Source of the DNA: Brachionus rotundiformis
Taxonomy: Eukaryota; Rotifera; Eurotatoria; Ploima; Brachionidae
Direction: 5' to 3'
Assembly: GCA_016802295.1 (NCBI GenBank)
Contig: JAESIW010000020.1
Span: 852,031-916,030, forward strand
Length of the DNA: 64,000 bases
Position 1 is the first letter of the stretch. Each line of letters begins with the position of its first letter. A program made the position numbers and the translations under genes. Positions 1 to 11,002 of the stretch are shown one piece after another. The notes under the pieces are model-generated. The model was not told where the DNA came from. It was given only the letters and a program-made list of their open reading frames with translations, and made no database searches.

Positions 1-32
1 GGGCGAATAATTTTTTAATACCGCTATTTTAA

Positions 33-350
33 ATAAAAACTCATCTAAAATATATTCCTATCTATCCTTCAAAACCTTATCAAATTAGGTATCGATCCTC
101 CAAAAAAATCAAAACTCAATACATACTGAGGACAACAAGATCTCGAAAAGCAAGTTTCCTAAGCCTGCCTATGTTAAATGATCTTAAAGATTGGACCGAA
201 AAATTTAACAGAACTACAGAAGACGGACACCAAGTGTTTGTTGGTAAAATCGAAACAATTGACGATTCAAACATTGTGCTCAACTTGCACATTCCAATCG
301 CTAAAAGAAGATGTTTTTTTTGTTCTAGATGTAACTCAAAAAATAAATAA
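33..350 (+). pseudogene. possible C-terminal fragment of a transposase (piggyBac-like Cys-rich tail)
   Basis: The third forward frame is open from 33 to a TAA at 348-350, with an internal ATG at 171. The protein looks coding: LNDLKDWTEKF near the internal ATG, and near the end HIPIAKRRCFFCSRCNSK. A basic RRC-x2-C-x2-C cluster after a 'HxP' step resembles the C-terminal Cys-rich region of piggyBac-type transposases. No catalytic domain is visible because the window starts here. I cannot exclude the last exon of an ordinary gene. The family assignment is weak inference. Confidence 0.25.
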
Positions 351-1183
351 ATTTCTTTTATTTTTATTTTGTTAGATATTTTTTTATAATAAAAGATGTA
401 GTTTTTATTAAATTGGATATTTTTAATTAGAATAGATTACTTTTATTAAATTAGACTTAACTTTAATCAATTAGATTTCTTAAAATTAGCGAAAAGTTTA
501 TTAAAGTTAGCGGGAGGAAAATTATGAGCCATTTTAGAGCATCTTTATGATGAAAAGACTATCTACTAAAAATATGTTTACCTTTATGCATTGAAAAGTT
601 AGCCATAAAATCTAAAAAAGAAAATTTTTTGACGTTCTAAAATCTAACTTAATAATTCTCGCTTTACTGAAATTTTTTTTGGTCAAGATCTTGAACTATT
701 TATGTCCAAAATTTAAGGTTTTTATGACATTAAGTTCTTAATATTTTTAAAAGAACAAAAACACGCCATTATTTAATGAAAAGATGTACAAATATTTAAT
801 AATTTAATTAATTTATTAAATAAATTTATTTTTTTTGATTAAAAAATACTTTCCTGCAATTTATATTAAATCGGACAAATTGTTTGCATTATTTAGAAAT
901 AAAAAGCAAGATAAAGCTTATCGGTAATTTGGTTACCATGGTCACTACATTTAAAAAATTTAGAATGGCACTCTACTATTATCATTAAAATAGAAATCTT
1001 AGTTTTATAAAAAATGCTTTTGCTGGACATAACCACAAATGACAAGGGTCAGCTATACACCCATAAATCACCAATTTCCAATGGGTACTTTAATTTTATC
1101 AATTATCAATTTTGTTTTGTCTTAATTAATTTTGTTAAAGTCTTTTTCTCAACATCAAACACACAATATGCAACAAGTTATCT
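351..1183. other. AT-rich intergenic stretch, no gene seen
   Basis: Homopolymer-rich AT sequence between the fragment at the window start and TBC1D31. No open frame with family resemblance was found on either strand. The promoter of TBC1D31 should lie at its right end, but I see no clear core element. Confidence 0.5.
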
Positions 1184-4100
1184 ATGGTAACCAAGCAGAT
1201 CAATTTTACTCACTTGAGTTTTAACCGACTTGGTGACCGCTTTCTCGCATGTGATCTACACGGAACAATATACATGTTCGATTTGAACTACAACAGGTAT
1301 ATGAGGCTAAATCGTCTGGGAATAACATGTACTGCTTTGGCATTCAATCTAAAATGTAAGACAGAATATTTGGTGGCTTTTATTGATGGTTCCATAAAAT
1401 GCTTCAATACCGAGACCCGTAATTTGGTCGGATGGATGAAGGGTCATGAAAAAGCGATCGTAAGTTTAAGTGTTCATCCGACCCAAGGTGACATGGTAAT
1501 ATCTTTCTCGGCCGATTCGGCCCAGTTGTGGGATCTTAAAACTTTTGAATGCAAACAAAAACTAAGCATTGACTCAAAAAAGAATGTTGAGATAATGAAA
1601 ATTTGCTTCTCACCATCTACATGTGACATTGTATCTGTATTCAAGGATGATTCTATCTATGTTTGGACCAGCGAAAGCATAAATCTTAAATGTTCATTTA
1701 ATACTGAAATAGACGAAAATGAATCCAGATTTTACCGGTGCTTTTCACTATCCAAGTGAGAAATTTTTTGGCTTTTAGTTAATTTAATTGATAATTAAAA
1801 ATATAAAAAGCACTTTTGCTTCATTATCTAGCCATATAAAGAATACAAAAATTAGCTTGAAATAAATTTTAGAACTACTGTGTTACAAAAAAATCACTTT
1901 CTCTCAGATCTGATCAGAACCATATTTTTGCCAATCTGGGACAGAATATTAAAAATTTTACATTTTGCTTATTCATATTTTTATATGTTTTGTGCATTGT
2001 TTCAGAAAATTTTTATTTGGCAAATTTTACAAAATTTTTTGAAATATTGCACAAAAAAATAAAATATGAAAATAAAAAAATGTAAAATTTTTAACATTTT
2101 TCCCAATCTGGACTGTCCAGATTACAATTTTATTATTTTGTTTATAGATTGAGTTTTTGACAATTAAAAATTACCAAACAAAGTCCCTTTTACCTTTTCA
2201 AATATTCAGCATACTTGTGCATTTATCACTTGAGAAATTATTTACCAAATACACAGTCTTATTTATTTATTTCTGTATTCTCTAAAATCTCTTTTACAAA
2301 TAATTACAAATACCTCATTTAAAACATTTATCATTTTTTTTAAGTTTGTTAAAACCTTTTAAAAAAAAATATATCTTTGTTTTATTTAAAATTTTTTTTT
2401 CAAAATTTCTTTAATTTTTAAAATTAAAAACAATTAATTTTTTTATAGTTCTTTATTCAGAGCATAAAGTCATTAATTCAGATTTCCACTCAATTTGATC
2501 CTTTAATTTCACATTTGCTTCGATCCATGTCATTCTCATTTCAGTGAGCTATTTCGTGATTGTTGTCCCCCACGTTTGCTGTTCTCATTGTAGGGCTCTA
2601 TTTGGTATTGATATTCTTTTCATTCTAAGTACATGTCCAAGTCACCACAGTTTTTTGTTCTAGATAGATTGGTTCTGACTTAGTTCTTCTGTTTAGCTCA
2701 TCATTCGTCAATGTTTCAGGCCAGTCTATCCCAAGAATCCTTCTCAGGCCATCAGTGTGGGAGCTGTTAAGACTTTTTCGATCCAACTCAGAAACTCCCC
2801 AGCATTCACTTCCTACGTCAGTGTTGTATATCTTGAAATTTATTTCCTTGTTGTAGAGCTTTGATTTCCACACTGGTTTCAATGGTTCTAAATAATAATA
2901 TCATCTATGGTAACCGTGCCACTAATTTATTTTTATGCACATGACTCACGTTTTGGCCCCATTTACGCCGAGTCGGGTTGGTCTTGCGTAGTTTACCAAA
3001 TTCTGCTTTCTTTCATATGTATGCCCATTTCTTTATTTGTTATTTGCACCAAATTATCTCAGTTTAGATCTTCAAGCTTTTAATTACCTATTAGATAATT
3101 TAAAATAATATTTAACTGATTATTTCTGCATTTTAACTATTAATGTAATTTTAAAAAAATTTTTTTTAAGTGATGGAAAAGTTCTGGTAGTCGGCTCTAG
3201 GCAAAATTTCATCGACATTTTTAGCATAGAAACAAAAGAGTTTGTAAAAAAAATTGAATTAAAAAACACAGAGTCTGTCTTAAAAGAATGCATTATTCTT
3301 CCGGGTTTATGCTATGAAAATAAGATATTAATTGTTTTGTATGCAGATGGTATTATAGACGTATATAATATTGAAAGTAGCCAGTTCTTGGGCAACCTTA
3401 ACAGCTATAACATAGTTCACAACCAAAGTCAGATCATAAACAGCCAAAAAATAGTCCAAATATACTCCTCTCTGAATTCGAGGTACTTTTGTGGTATCAC
3501 ACAATGCGGATACATTCAAGTTTATGATCTTGATTTTTCATTTATCAAAAATCTGAAAGCAACTAGTACCTTGATGAAATCATCTATAAATTCTACTCAA
3601 TCCAGATCTATGGAAAAGCATGAGGATAAAAAATCTTTAAGCATAAATAAACCAAAGCCTCAAAGTGTGCCTAAGCGAGTTCAAAATTTGCTCGAAAATT
3701 CACAAATTCAATCTAAATTGGTCAAAATTTTAAAATGTTATAATGAATATCCAGCTAGGTATAGGATGTTTATTTGGAAAGTTTTGCTTAAATTGCCAGA
3801 GAACTACGACTCTTATGCTTCGTTTGTGGAGCGCGGCGCTCATCCTTCGTATGTAGATTTTTCAAAAAAATATCCCATTAAGAGTCAAAAATGTGTTAGA
3901 TTAATGGAAAAAACATTGTCTGCATTGGCTTACTGGTCACCAGTATTTGCTGAATGCGAATTTCTGCCTCTGTTGATATTTCCATTTGTCAAATTGTATT
4001 TAAACAATCAAGTGGTTTGCTTTGAGATATGTGCCACTTTTATAAGTAAATATTTAATTTAATTTAAATACTTGAATTTTTTTATTATCTCTTAAATTTT

Positions 4101-5486
4101 TTTCAGATAATTGGTGTCAACATTGGTTTGAATTTTTTCCTAATCCGCCTATGAATATTTTAAATATGATCGAAAATTTGTTGTGCCATCATGATCGTAT
4201 TTTGTTGGACCATTTTGTTAGATACCGAATAAATTGCCAGGTAGTTTGCCTATTCTAAATTAATTTTTAATATGAAATAAACTATTTGATTAAAACATAA
4301 TTTATTAATTAAAATTTAAAAAATATTTATTCAATTTTTTTTTATTTCTTAAATTAAATCAGATTTATGGTTGGTGTCTTCTGGAGACTGTATTTTCCGA
4401 AGTATTTAGCAAAGCCGAATGGCAAATCTTAATGGACAACGTTTTAAGTCAGCATCCTGGCTTTTTGCTTTACTTGGCTGCTGCCTACTCAATATGCAAT
4501 CGAACAGCTCTGATTCAAGTTAAAGATTTAGATGACGCCAAGTATTTCTTCAGACATCGGAACCCAGTTAGTGTCCATCATTTGATATCTGAAGCCCATA
4601 AGATGAAAAAATCTACTCCAAGCGATATTGATCCATGTAAAATACTTCAAAACTTTCAGCCTTTAAGCAAGGGAACATATCCAATTTTCAATAAGCAACC
4701 AAAGTTTATAAATGATTACCAATTGATTGAGAAAACCCGCATTCTTCAGGACGAAATTCAGTATTTAAGAGAACGCGATGCTCATTTAGAATCTCACAAG
4801 CTGTCCGAAGGTAAAAAACTTGAGAATGAGTATATGCTTAAACAAATGCTCTGGGACAAGGCTGTAAATACCAAGCAAAATAATTATTACAAACAGAATG
4901 TGATGGAATATGAGAGGAGAAGCATGCTGGCTGGACAGCAATTACTGAGTGAACAACAGGCTAGCTTTGAAAAAGATAATTTTAACAACTCTAAGTTGAA
5001 CAAAATAACAGTTGGAGGTGAACCTATGGTAATAAAAGATAGAGATGGACATACTTTGTTCAATAAGATGAAAAAGATAGATGAAAATTTTGATGAAATT
5101 AAAAACAGCATCAGTCAGAGGAACAATAAGAGTCACGATTTTTACCAAAATGAAGAGGTTGGAGAAGAATTGGACATTTCGAATGATGATGATTTTCAAA
5201 AAATAGAATCGGAATTAAAATCAAACAGGGCTAGTGCCATTTTGGAAAATTGTGAGCCCAAGCCAGAAACTTCAGCAGATTATTCCAATTCCTCAAATTG
5301 TAATATTTGAATTTATTCTATAAATATATTTTTATTAATTTTTTGTTGAAAAATTTAGTTAGCTTGGACAGGGGACGAAAAGCAATAGAAGACCAAGAGA
5401 GAGAAACTCTTAAGAGAATATATGAAATTAGGCAAACTTTGGCGCTTCAGGGACGCTCGAGTGTTGATTCTAAAGTTAATTATTAA
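1184..5486 (+). CDS. TBC1D31: TBC1 domain family member 31 (WDR67), five exons
   Basis: Exons 1184-1755, 3171-4045, 4107-4240, 4363-5299 and 5359-5486 join in phase to 881 aa. The N-terminal half is a WD40 propeller (CTALAFNLKCKTEYLVAF, WMKGHEKAIVSLSVHP, AQLWDLKTF). A TBC domain follows (YPARYRMFIWKVLLKLPENY, LSALAYWSPVF, FPFVKLYLNNQVVCFE, NNWCQHWFEFFPNPP, YGWCLLETVFSE), then a charged coiled coil beginning ILQDEIQYLRERDAH. The vertebrate protein acts at centriolar satellites and the cilium base and is thought to lack Rab-GAP activity; that is family knowledge. The order and motifs match human TBC1D31 throughout. The first ATG used is about 40 residues short of the human N terminus, so an upstream exon could be missing. 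The last exon is only 42 codons. Intron 1 is long and carries a LINE remnant; introns 2-4 are 59-122 bp. Confidence 0.93.
2530..2890 (-). mobile_element. non-LTR retrotransposon remnant (RT C-terminal region) in TBC1D31 intron 1
   Basis: Read on the minus strand, this gives YNTDVGSECWGVSELDRKSLNSSHTDGLRRILGIDWPETLTNDELNRRTKSEP. That matches the conserved 3' end of LINE ORF2 proteins (LYGSECW...LRRILGI.WPE.ISN..L..RT). Downstream codons (SPTMRTANVGDNN-like) continue the resemblance but are interrupted by stops. The copy is short and dead. It lies antisense to the host gene inside a 1.4-kb intron. Confidence 0.75.
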
Positions 5487-7688
5487 TTGAGTATGATTTC
5501 CTTTTAGTTCAAAACTTACAAAATATTAATAAAATTTTGTTTAAAATAAGATTTATTTATTATTCAACGTTTTAATTAATAAAAGATAAATATCTTGGTC
5601 ACATTTTTTAAACGTAAAATAAAAATTATACACGTTTATAAAGTCTATAATAGTCACGCTTCAAAAAGTTAATAGGTAATTGATTTTGATATCAAATTTT
5701 TTTTAAAATAACTTTTATTAATAGCTTCTAAGGTCTATAATTTCATATTTTCTTTTTTGTTTATACCTATTTATTTTAGTATATACGAAAAAAGCTGGAT
5801 AAAAATTAAATTTTCATACAAAATCAAATTTGATTTTTAACTTTCTGGACAAAATTTCCCACTGTTGCTCTGATCTTGACATTATTATGATAACCCACTG
5901 GCTTTAGAAGTAAACAAAAGATTAATTATTTAAGAAAAAGGTAACCAAGTTAAAATTTTGATCCTTTTACAAAAATTTTAAAATAAAGCTCTGAAATTTT
6001 GTTAAATATAAAAATTTGCAATGAAATTTAACTGCGCTAAAAGTAAAATATGATCAAAAATTATTCTTTGCCAAAAGAATTGGGGTCACAAGAGGCTATC
6101 CTAAATTATTTTCGAGATATGATAATGCATGCAGAAGAAATCATTCTTTTGACTCAGAGTCTGAAGGAACTACAACAAGCGCTTGTGAGAATATGGAATA
6201 AACAGAGATTCTATCCTTGGGAAACTCGTGGTTGTGAAGTTCCTTTTAATTCGATCGTTTCAATTCAGAAAAACTTATAAAAATAAATTTCAGATAAAGA
6301 ATTGAAATTTACATAATGAAAAAATAAAAATAATATCTTAAAGTGAGTCTTTAGCGATATTGTAAAATAAGCAAAATTGAAATTAGCATTTAAAATAATA
6401 TTTTACCAAACTAATCAGACACTTTTTGTCTTATTTTAACTTTGTAATTTTATTACATCACCTTTAAGGCGTTCAATGAAAGGAATACTAATAATACCAA
6501 AAAATGTAATATAAATCTCAAAAGCATTTCTTAAATGATTATATTAAAAATTTTAATTTTATTGCTATGCGAAAAATTTCGCATTAATTGATGAAATTTT
6601 GATCTTATTTTTAAAACAAAATAATCAACTTCTCAGATAATTAAGACGTATTCTTTTTGGTTGCAAAAAATTTTATACTAGAATTCAGATATCTAAAAAC
6701 AAATTAGAATTTTAATTTTTCTTATTTTAAACATGGTAAGATATCTATCAGAAACAATTTACGGGGTAATTGTCTTTGAATATTTTCTAGCTGTTAAAGA
6801 ATTATTTTTCTAAAATTTGCTTAAATTTTATGATTATCAAATAAGTTGATTATTAAAATATGTATGAATTAAATTTAAAATAAGCTTATTAAAAATCAGA
6901 TTTAATTACTAGAATAAAAAATATGATTAGATAAAATTTTAAAATGCAATTAAATACCTAAAAACTATAACTTAAAACAAAACTTTAATTTCGAATTTTG
7001 AATCAAGACATGGTTAAGAAAATTTCTAAATTAAAGAATCATAAGTTTACATATTATCAAATAATTAATTCAATCAAGCATTTCATTCATTTGCCTTTAT
7101 AAATTAAAAGATACTTGGAAACAAAAAGTAAATTTTAAAAAATTCGAAAACCAAGTTTTTCGCGGACGGCGCTGGAATGGTATTTGGTTGTGAACGAAGA
7201 TGGATGAATATGAATAGAAAACATGTATGACAACCATTAGATATCAAAGCTGTAACCGGAATTAGATAATGAAAGTTATGGTTGATATTTTCATTTTTTT
7301 AGCTAGATAATATGTCTTGACATTTTTTATTTAATAAATTTTATTGGCCCTTGTTTATCTATCCTAATCTCTTAATAAATTTGTAACCTAAGGTTTAAAA
7401 GATTAATAATATTATTATAAAAATGCTTAGAAATGAAAATTTATTTTGCATTTGGCAAATAAAAAAAATTCCATAATCGAGGCATTAATCTATTTTTGGC
7501 AGCGTCAGACCCTCAAGTATAAAATTTTTGCATTCTTTTGTTCAAAATTTGCTTCCATAATAACGCTGAGCAAAAAAAAATCTTATAATAAATTAGAATT
7601 AATGCAAATATTTCTGTATTAATTTAAAGCGTTCTTTTTATATTATTTTTAGCTTAATATTCAAACCAAATTATAAATTTTAAAAAAA
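5487..7688. other. intergenic region, one weak short ORF only
   Basis: A 2.2-kb AT-rich gap between TBC1D31 and GPI. The only open frame worth noting is 6050-6280 (+), 76 codons. Its SLKELQQALVRIWNKQ stretch resembles the C-terminal helices of Tc1/mariner transposases, but nothing around it supports an intact gene. The rest shows no coding signal or obvious repeat. Confidence 0.4.
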
Positions 7689-9431
7689 ATGAGTGAATTG
7701 AAACGCGCCCATTTGACTCAAGAGCCAGCTTTTGACAATTTAAAGTCGCTTTTTGCCAAATATGGATCCAGTTTAAATATGAGAGAAATGTTTGCCCAAG
7801 ATCCCAAGCGCTTTGAGGCTTTTTCGCACAGATTACAGACTCCCGATGGTGAAATTTTGTTTGATTTTTCCAAAAATTTGATTAACCAGGAAATACTGAA
7901 TGGTTTAATCAGACTGGTAATTAAATCTAACACCAAAAAGCTGTGCTTTACTAAAGCTTTTTTTTAGGCGCGAGAGCGTAAAGTTGAAGAACATAGGGAC
8001 AAAATGTTCAAGGGTGATAAGATAAATTTTACAGAGATCCGCAGTGTTTTGCATACGGCATTGAGAAACCGAGCCAACCGGCCTATTATTCTGAATGGTG
8101 TTAACATTACCAATGATGTTAACGAGGTCTTGGCTAAAATGAAAGTCTTTTGTGATCAGGTACGCAGTGGCAAATGGCTCGGTTACACTGGAAAAGCAGT
8201 CAACGATGTGGTTAACATAGGAATTGGTGGATCTGATTTGGGTCCATTGATGGTCACAGAAGCTTTGAAGCCATATGGAAATAATGGTCCTCTCAAAGTC
8301 CATTTTGTGTCCAATGTAGACGGAACCCATTTGGCTGAAGTGTTGAGAAAAGTCCATCCGGAAACAACACTGTTTGTGATTGCATCCAAAACATTCACCA
8401 CACAGGAGACCTTAATGAATGCTCTGTCAGCCAAACAGTGGTTTGTTGAACATGCTCAAAATCCTGACCATGTAGCCAAGCATTTTGTCGCTTTGTCTAC
8501 TAATGAGGAAAAAGTGACTGAATTTGGAATTGATAAGAAAAACATGTTCGGTTTTTGGGACTGGGTTGGGGGTAGATACTCGCTGTGGTCAGCCATAGGT
8601 CTATCTATTGCTCTGTATATTGGATTTGAAAATTTTGAAAAGCTTCTTGATGGAGCTTTTTTTGTAGATGAGCATTTTAGGAATACACCTTTGGAGCAGA
8701 ATATACCAGTTCTAATGGCTTTGATAGGAATTTGGTATTCGAATTTTCATGGATCAGAAACGCATGCAATTTTGCCTTATGACCAATACTTACACCGTTT
8801 TGCTGCCTACTTTCAACAGGGTGACATGGAATCAAATGGAAAATTTGTTACCAGCAACAATCAGCAAGTAAATTACAGCACTGGTCCGATTGTTTGGGGT
8901 GAACCTGGTACTAATGGACAGCACGCTTTTTATCAGTTGATTCATCAAGGAACAAGATTGATACCATGCGATTTTATCGCACCAGTTCACACTCACAACC
9001 CGGTTCGAGGTGGATTGCATCACCAAGTTTTGCTTGCCAATTTCTTGGCTCAAACTGAAGCTCTAATGAAAGGAAAAACTCTTAACGAGGTGGTTGATGA
9101 GATGAAAAAAACTAATCTAACTGCTGAACAAATTGAGCGCATCAGCCCTCACAGAGTATTCAAAGGAAATAGACCAAGCAATACAATTTTATTGCCAAAA
9201 GTTACACCATTTACCCTTGGAGCTCTTATAGCTTTGTATGAGCACAAAATTTTTATCCAAGGATCCATCTGGGACATCAATTCATTTGATCAATGGGGAG
9301 TTGAGCTAGGCAAACAATTGGCTAAGACAATCGAAGCTGAATTGAGAGATTACACCAAACTAGCAACAAGTCATGACTCATCTACTAATAATTTGATCAA
9401 CTATATAAAAGAAAAACATAAATCTAATTAA
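7689..9431 (+). CDS. GPI: glucose-6-phosphate isomerase, two exons
   Basis: Interconverts glucose 6-phosphate and fructose 6-phosphate in cytosolic glycolysis and gluconeogenesis. Exon 1 (7689-7916, 76 codons) joins exon 2 (7968-9431) across a 51-bp GT-AG intron in phase 0, giving 563 aa, close to the 558 aa of human. The family blocks are all present: NIGIGGSDLGPLMVTEALKP, ASKTFTTQET, FWDWVGGRYSLWSAIGLS, LPYDQYLHRFAAYFQQGDM. The catalytic Glu (WGEPGTNGQHAF), His (RGGLHHQVLLANF) and Lys (SFDQWGVELGKQLAK) segments are intact. The start ATG follows a short AT-rich leader, and N-terminal LTQEPAFDNLKSLF aligns with the family start. No truncation or oddity is seen. This is the most strongly conserved gene in the window. 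Confidence 0.98.
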
Positions 9432-11002
9432 TTAATGAACATTAGAAATTCGATTGCTCAATTAGAAAATATAACCTAGCACAGACTTTAAATTGTTCCT
9501 TATTTTTATTAAAATTTAATAATAAGAATGATTATCGTAGTCATTATTTATATTTGAATAAAATTTTTTAGTTGTTAAACTTTTTTATTTTATGATAACT
9601 TTTCTAACTACTAACTAACCCTTCTTGAGTAATTATGTAAGAGTTATAAAATCTTTATTTAATTGGCAAGATCTACCGATTTGAATCGGTTCTAGGACTC
9701 ATATGGTTCTAGGTCTATAAATTCCTTAGCAACCATATACACATATTTATATAGACATATTAAACCAAATTGTCATTGTCACAAGATTTGATAATTTGTT
9801 TAAATAGACTTAATTTTAAAAGAAGGAGAGAATTTTTAAGTAACATTTGCTGGATCTAAAAATACACCTCTTCTTTCTCTTGGTATTATTGAATTAATTA
9901 TTAATTTATCATTAATAAATAATGAGTATAATTAATGAATATTATTATTAAATCATTAATATATTTAAATATGTTTTATTTTTCTTAAGATCACGACTGC
10001 GAGTCATGATAATAGATCATCAACAAAAAAAATTTTTTGATCAAAATTGTTTTTATTTTTTTAAGGTAATTGTACTCTAATAATCTGATTTTCAAAAATT
10101 TTTAATTAGATGAAAATTTTCCAATTTTTACATATAATTAATTCAAATTAAAATTTAATTTAAGTTTCATCCAATTTGGTATTCTTGGTAAAAAAAAAAC
10201 CTTATATTCGATAGTAATAAACCTCATAGGTCTCAACAATATTTCCTAATCTTCTTGGTTAATAATTTCACTAATTATCATATCATAATTGATAGATGAG
10301 AATTAAAATTGAATTGATGAGAACACAAAAAATAGCCAAAAAAATGTTTAACCAATTTAATTCTTTAAATAAGCTTTTAAACTTTTGTTTGGTTTGATTC
10401 GACTTAGAGCATTAAGGTTCCAAAACTTATTTGGAATCAAGCTTCTATCAGTACCAGAACAAAGGCAAAGATCTACAAGGGAACCGAGAGTGCAACAATG
10501 TTATACGGTGAAGAGACGTGGACTTAAAACACTGCAGAATATCAAAGCTAAATGGGTTCAACAAGAGGCGCTTGATGCAGGCTGTCAGTTCAAGAAGAAT
10601 TGTCTTGGCTTTTCAAAATTTCCAAAATGACAAACATGGTCAGGAAATTTTTGACTAATGAAGGATAATTGATTACCTAAGAGAGTGCTCGTCGGAGACA
10701 TGGTGACAAGAAAGAGGAAATATGGGACGCCTAAAAGAGAGTGGATGGTTTGTTTCAAGGAGGACTGTGAGAATATTGGAATTGCTTAGTCATTTTTTTT
10801 TTTCAAGTTGATTAAAAAAGATAAAAAAACAAATAAAAGCTTAAATCATTTCTTAGCAAAAAAATTATCTCTTATGATACTTTTAATGAATCCCAGCAAA
10901 GTATCCAAGAGTTTTTATTGTCAATATAATTATACTTAAGTTAAAATTTTAAATTAATTTTTATTTATTTTTGTGCTTTTGTGTTAATTTATTTGTAATA
11001 TT
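9432..11002. other. intergenic region with a LINE remnant and a small repeat
   Basis: Contains the dead LINE at 10385-10790. A short repeated motif at 9668-9720, in which 'ggttctaggNct' occurs twice, resembles 63105-63150 read in reverse. The remainder is AT-rich with no gene seen. Confidence 0.45.
10385..10790 (+). mobile_element. non-LTR retrotransposon 3' remnant
   Basis: Forward-strand frames give SISTRTKAKIYKGTESATMLYGEETWT, then after stops and a shift RRVLVGDMVTRKRKYGTPKREWMVCFKEDCENIGI. These match the LINE ORF2 tail (TK..IYK..V..T.LYG.ETWT, then GKRKRGRPK..W...V..DL...GI). Several stops and frame changes show the copy is dead. It sits about 200 bp upstream of the CKAP5-like gene. 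Confidence 0.7.

Noticed and set aside
1890..2130. Imperfect inverted repeat around 'ccaatctggga' and 'cccaatctgga'
   Set aside because: Arms share only AT-rich palindromic tracts such as aaaattttac; no duplicated target or clear ends.
6050..6280. 76-codon forward frame with SLKELQQALVRIWNKQ
   Set aside because: Some likeness to Tc1 transposase C-terminal helices, but too short and without supporting context to annotate as a gene.
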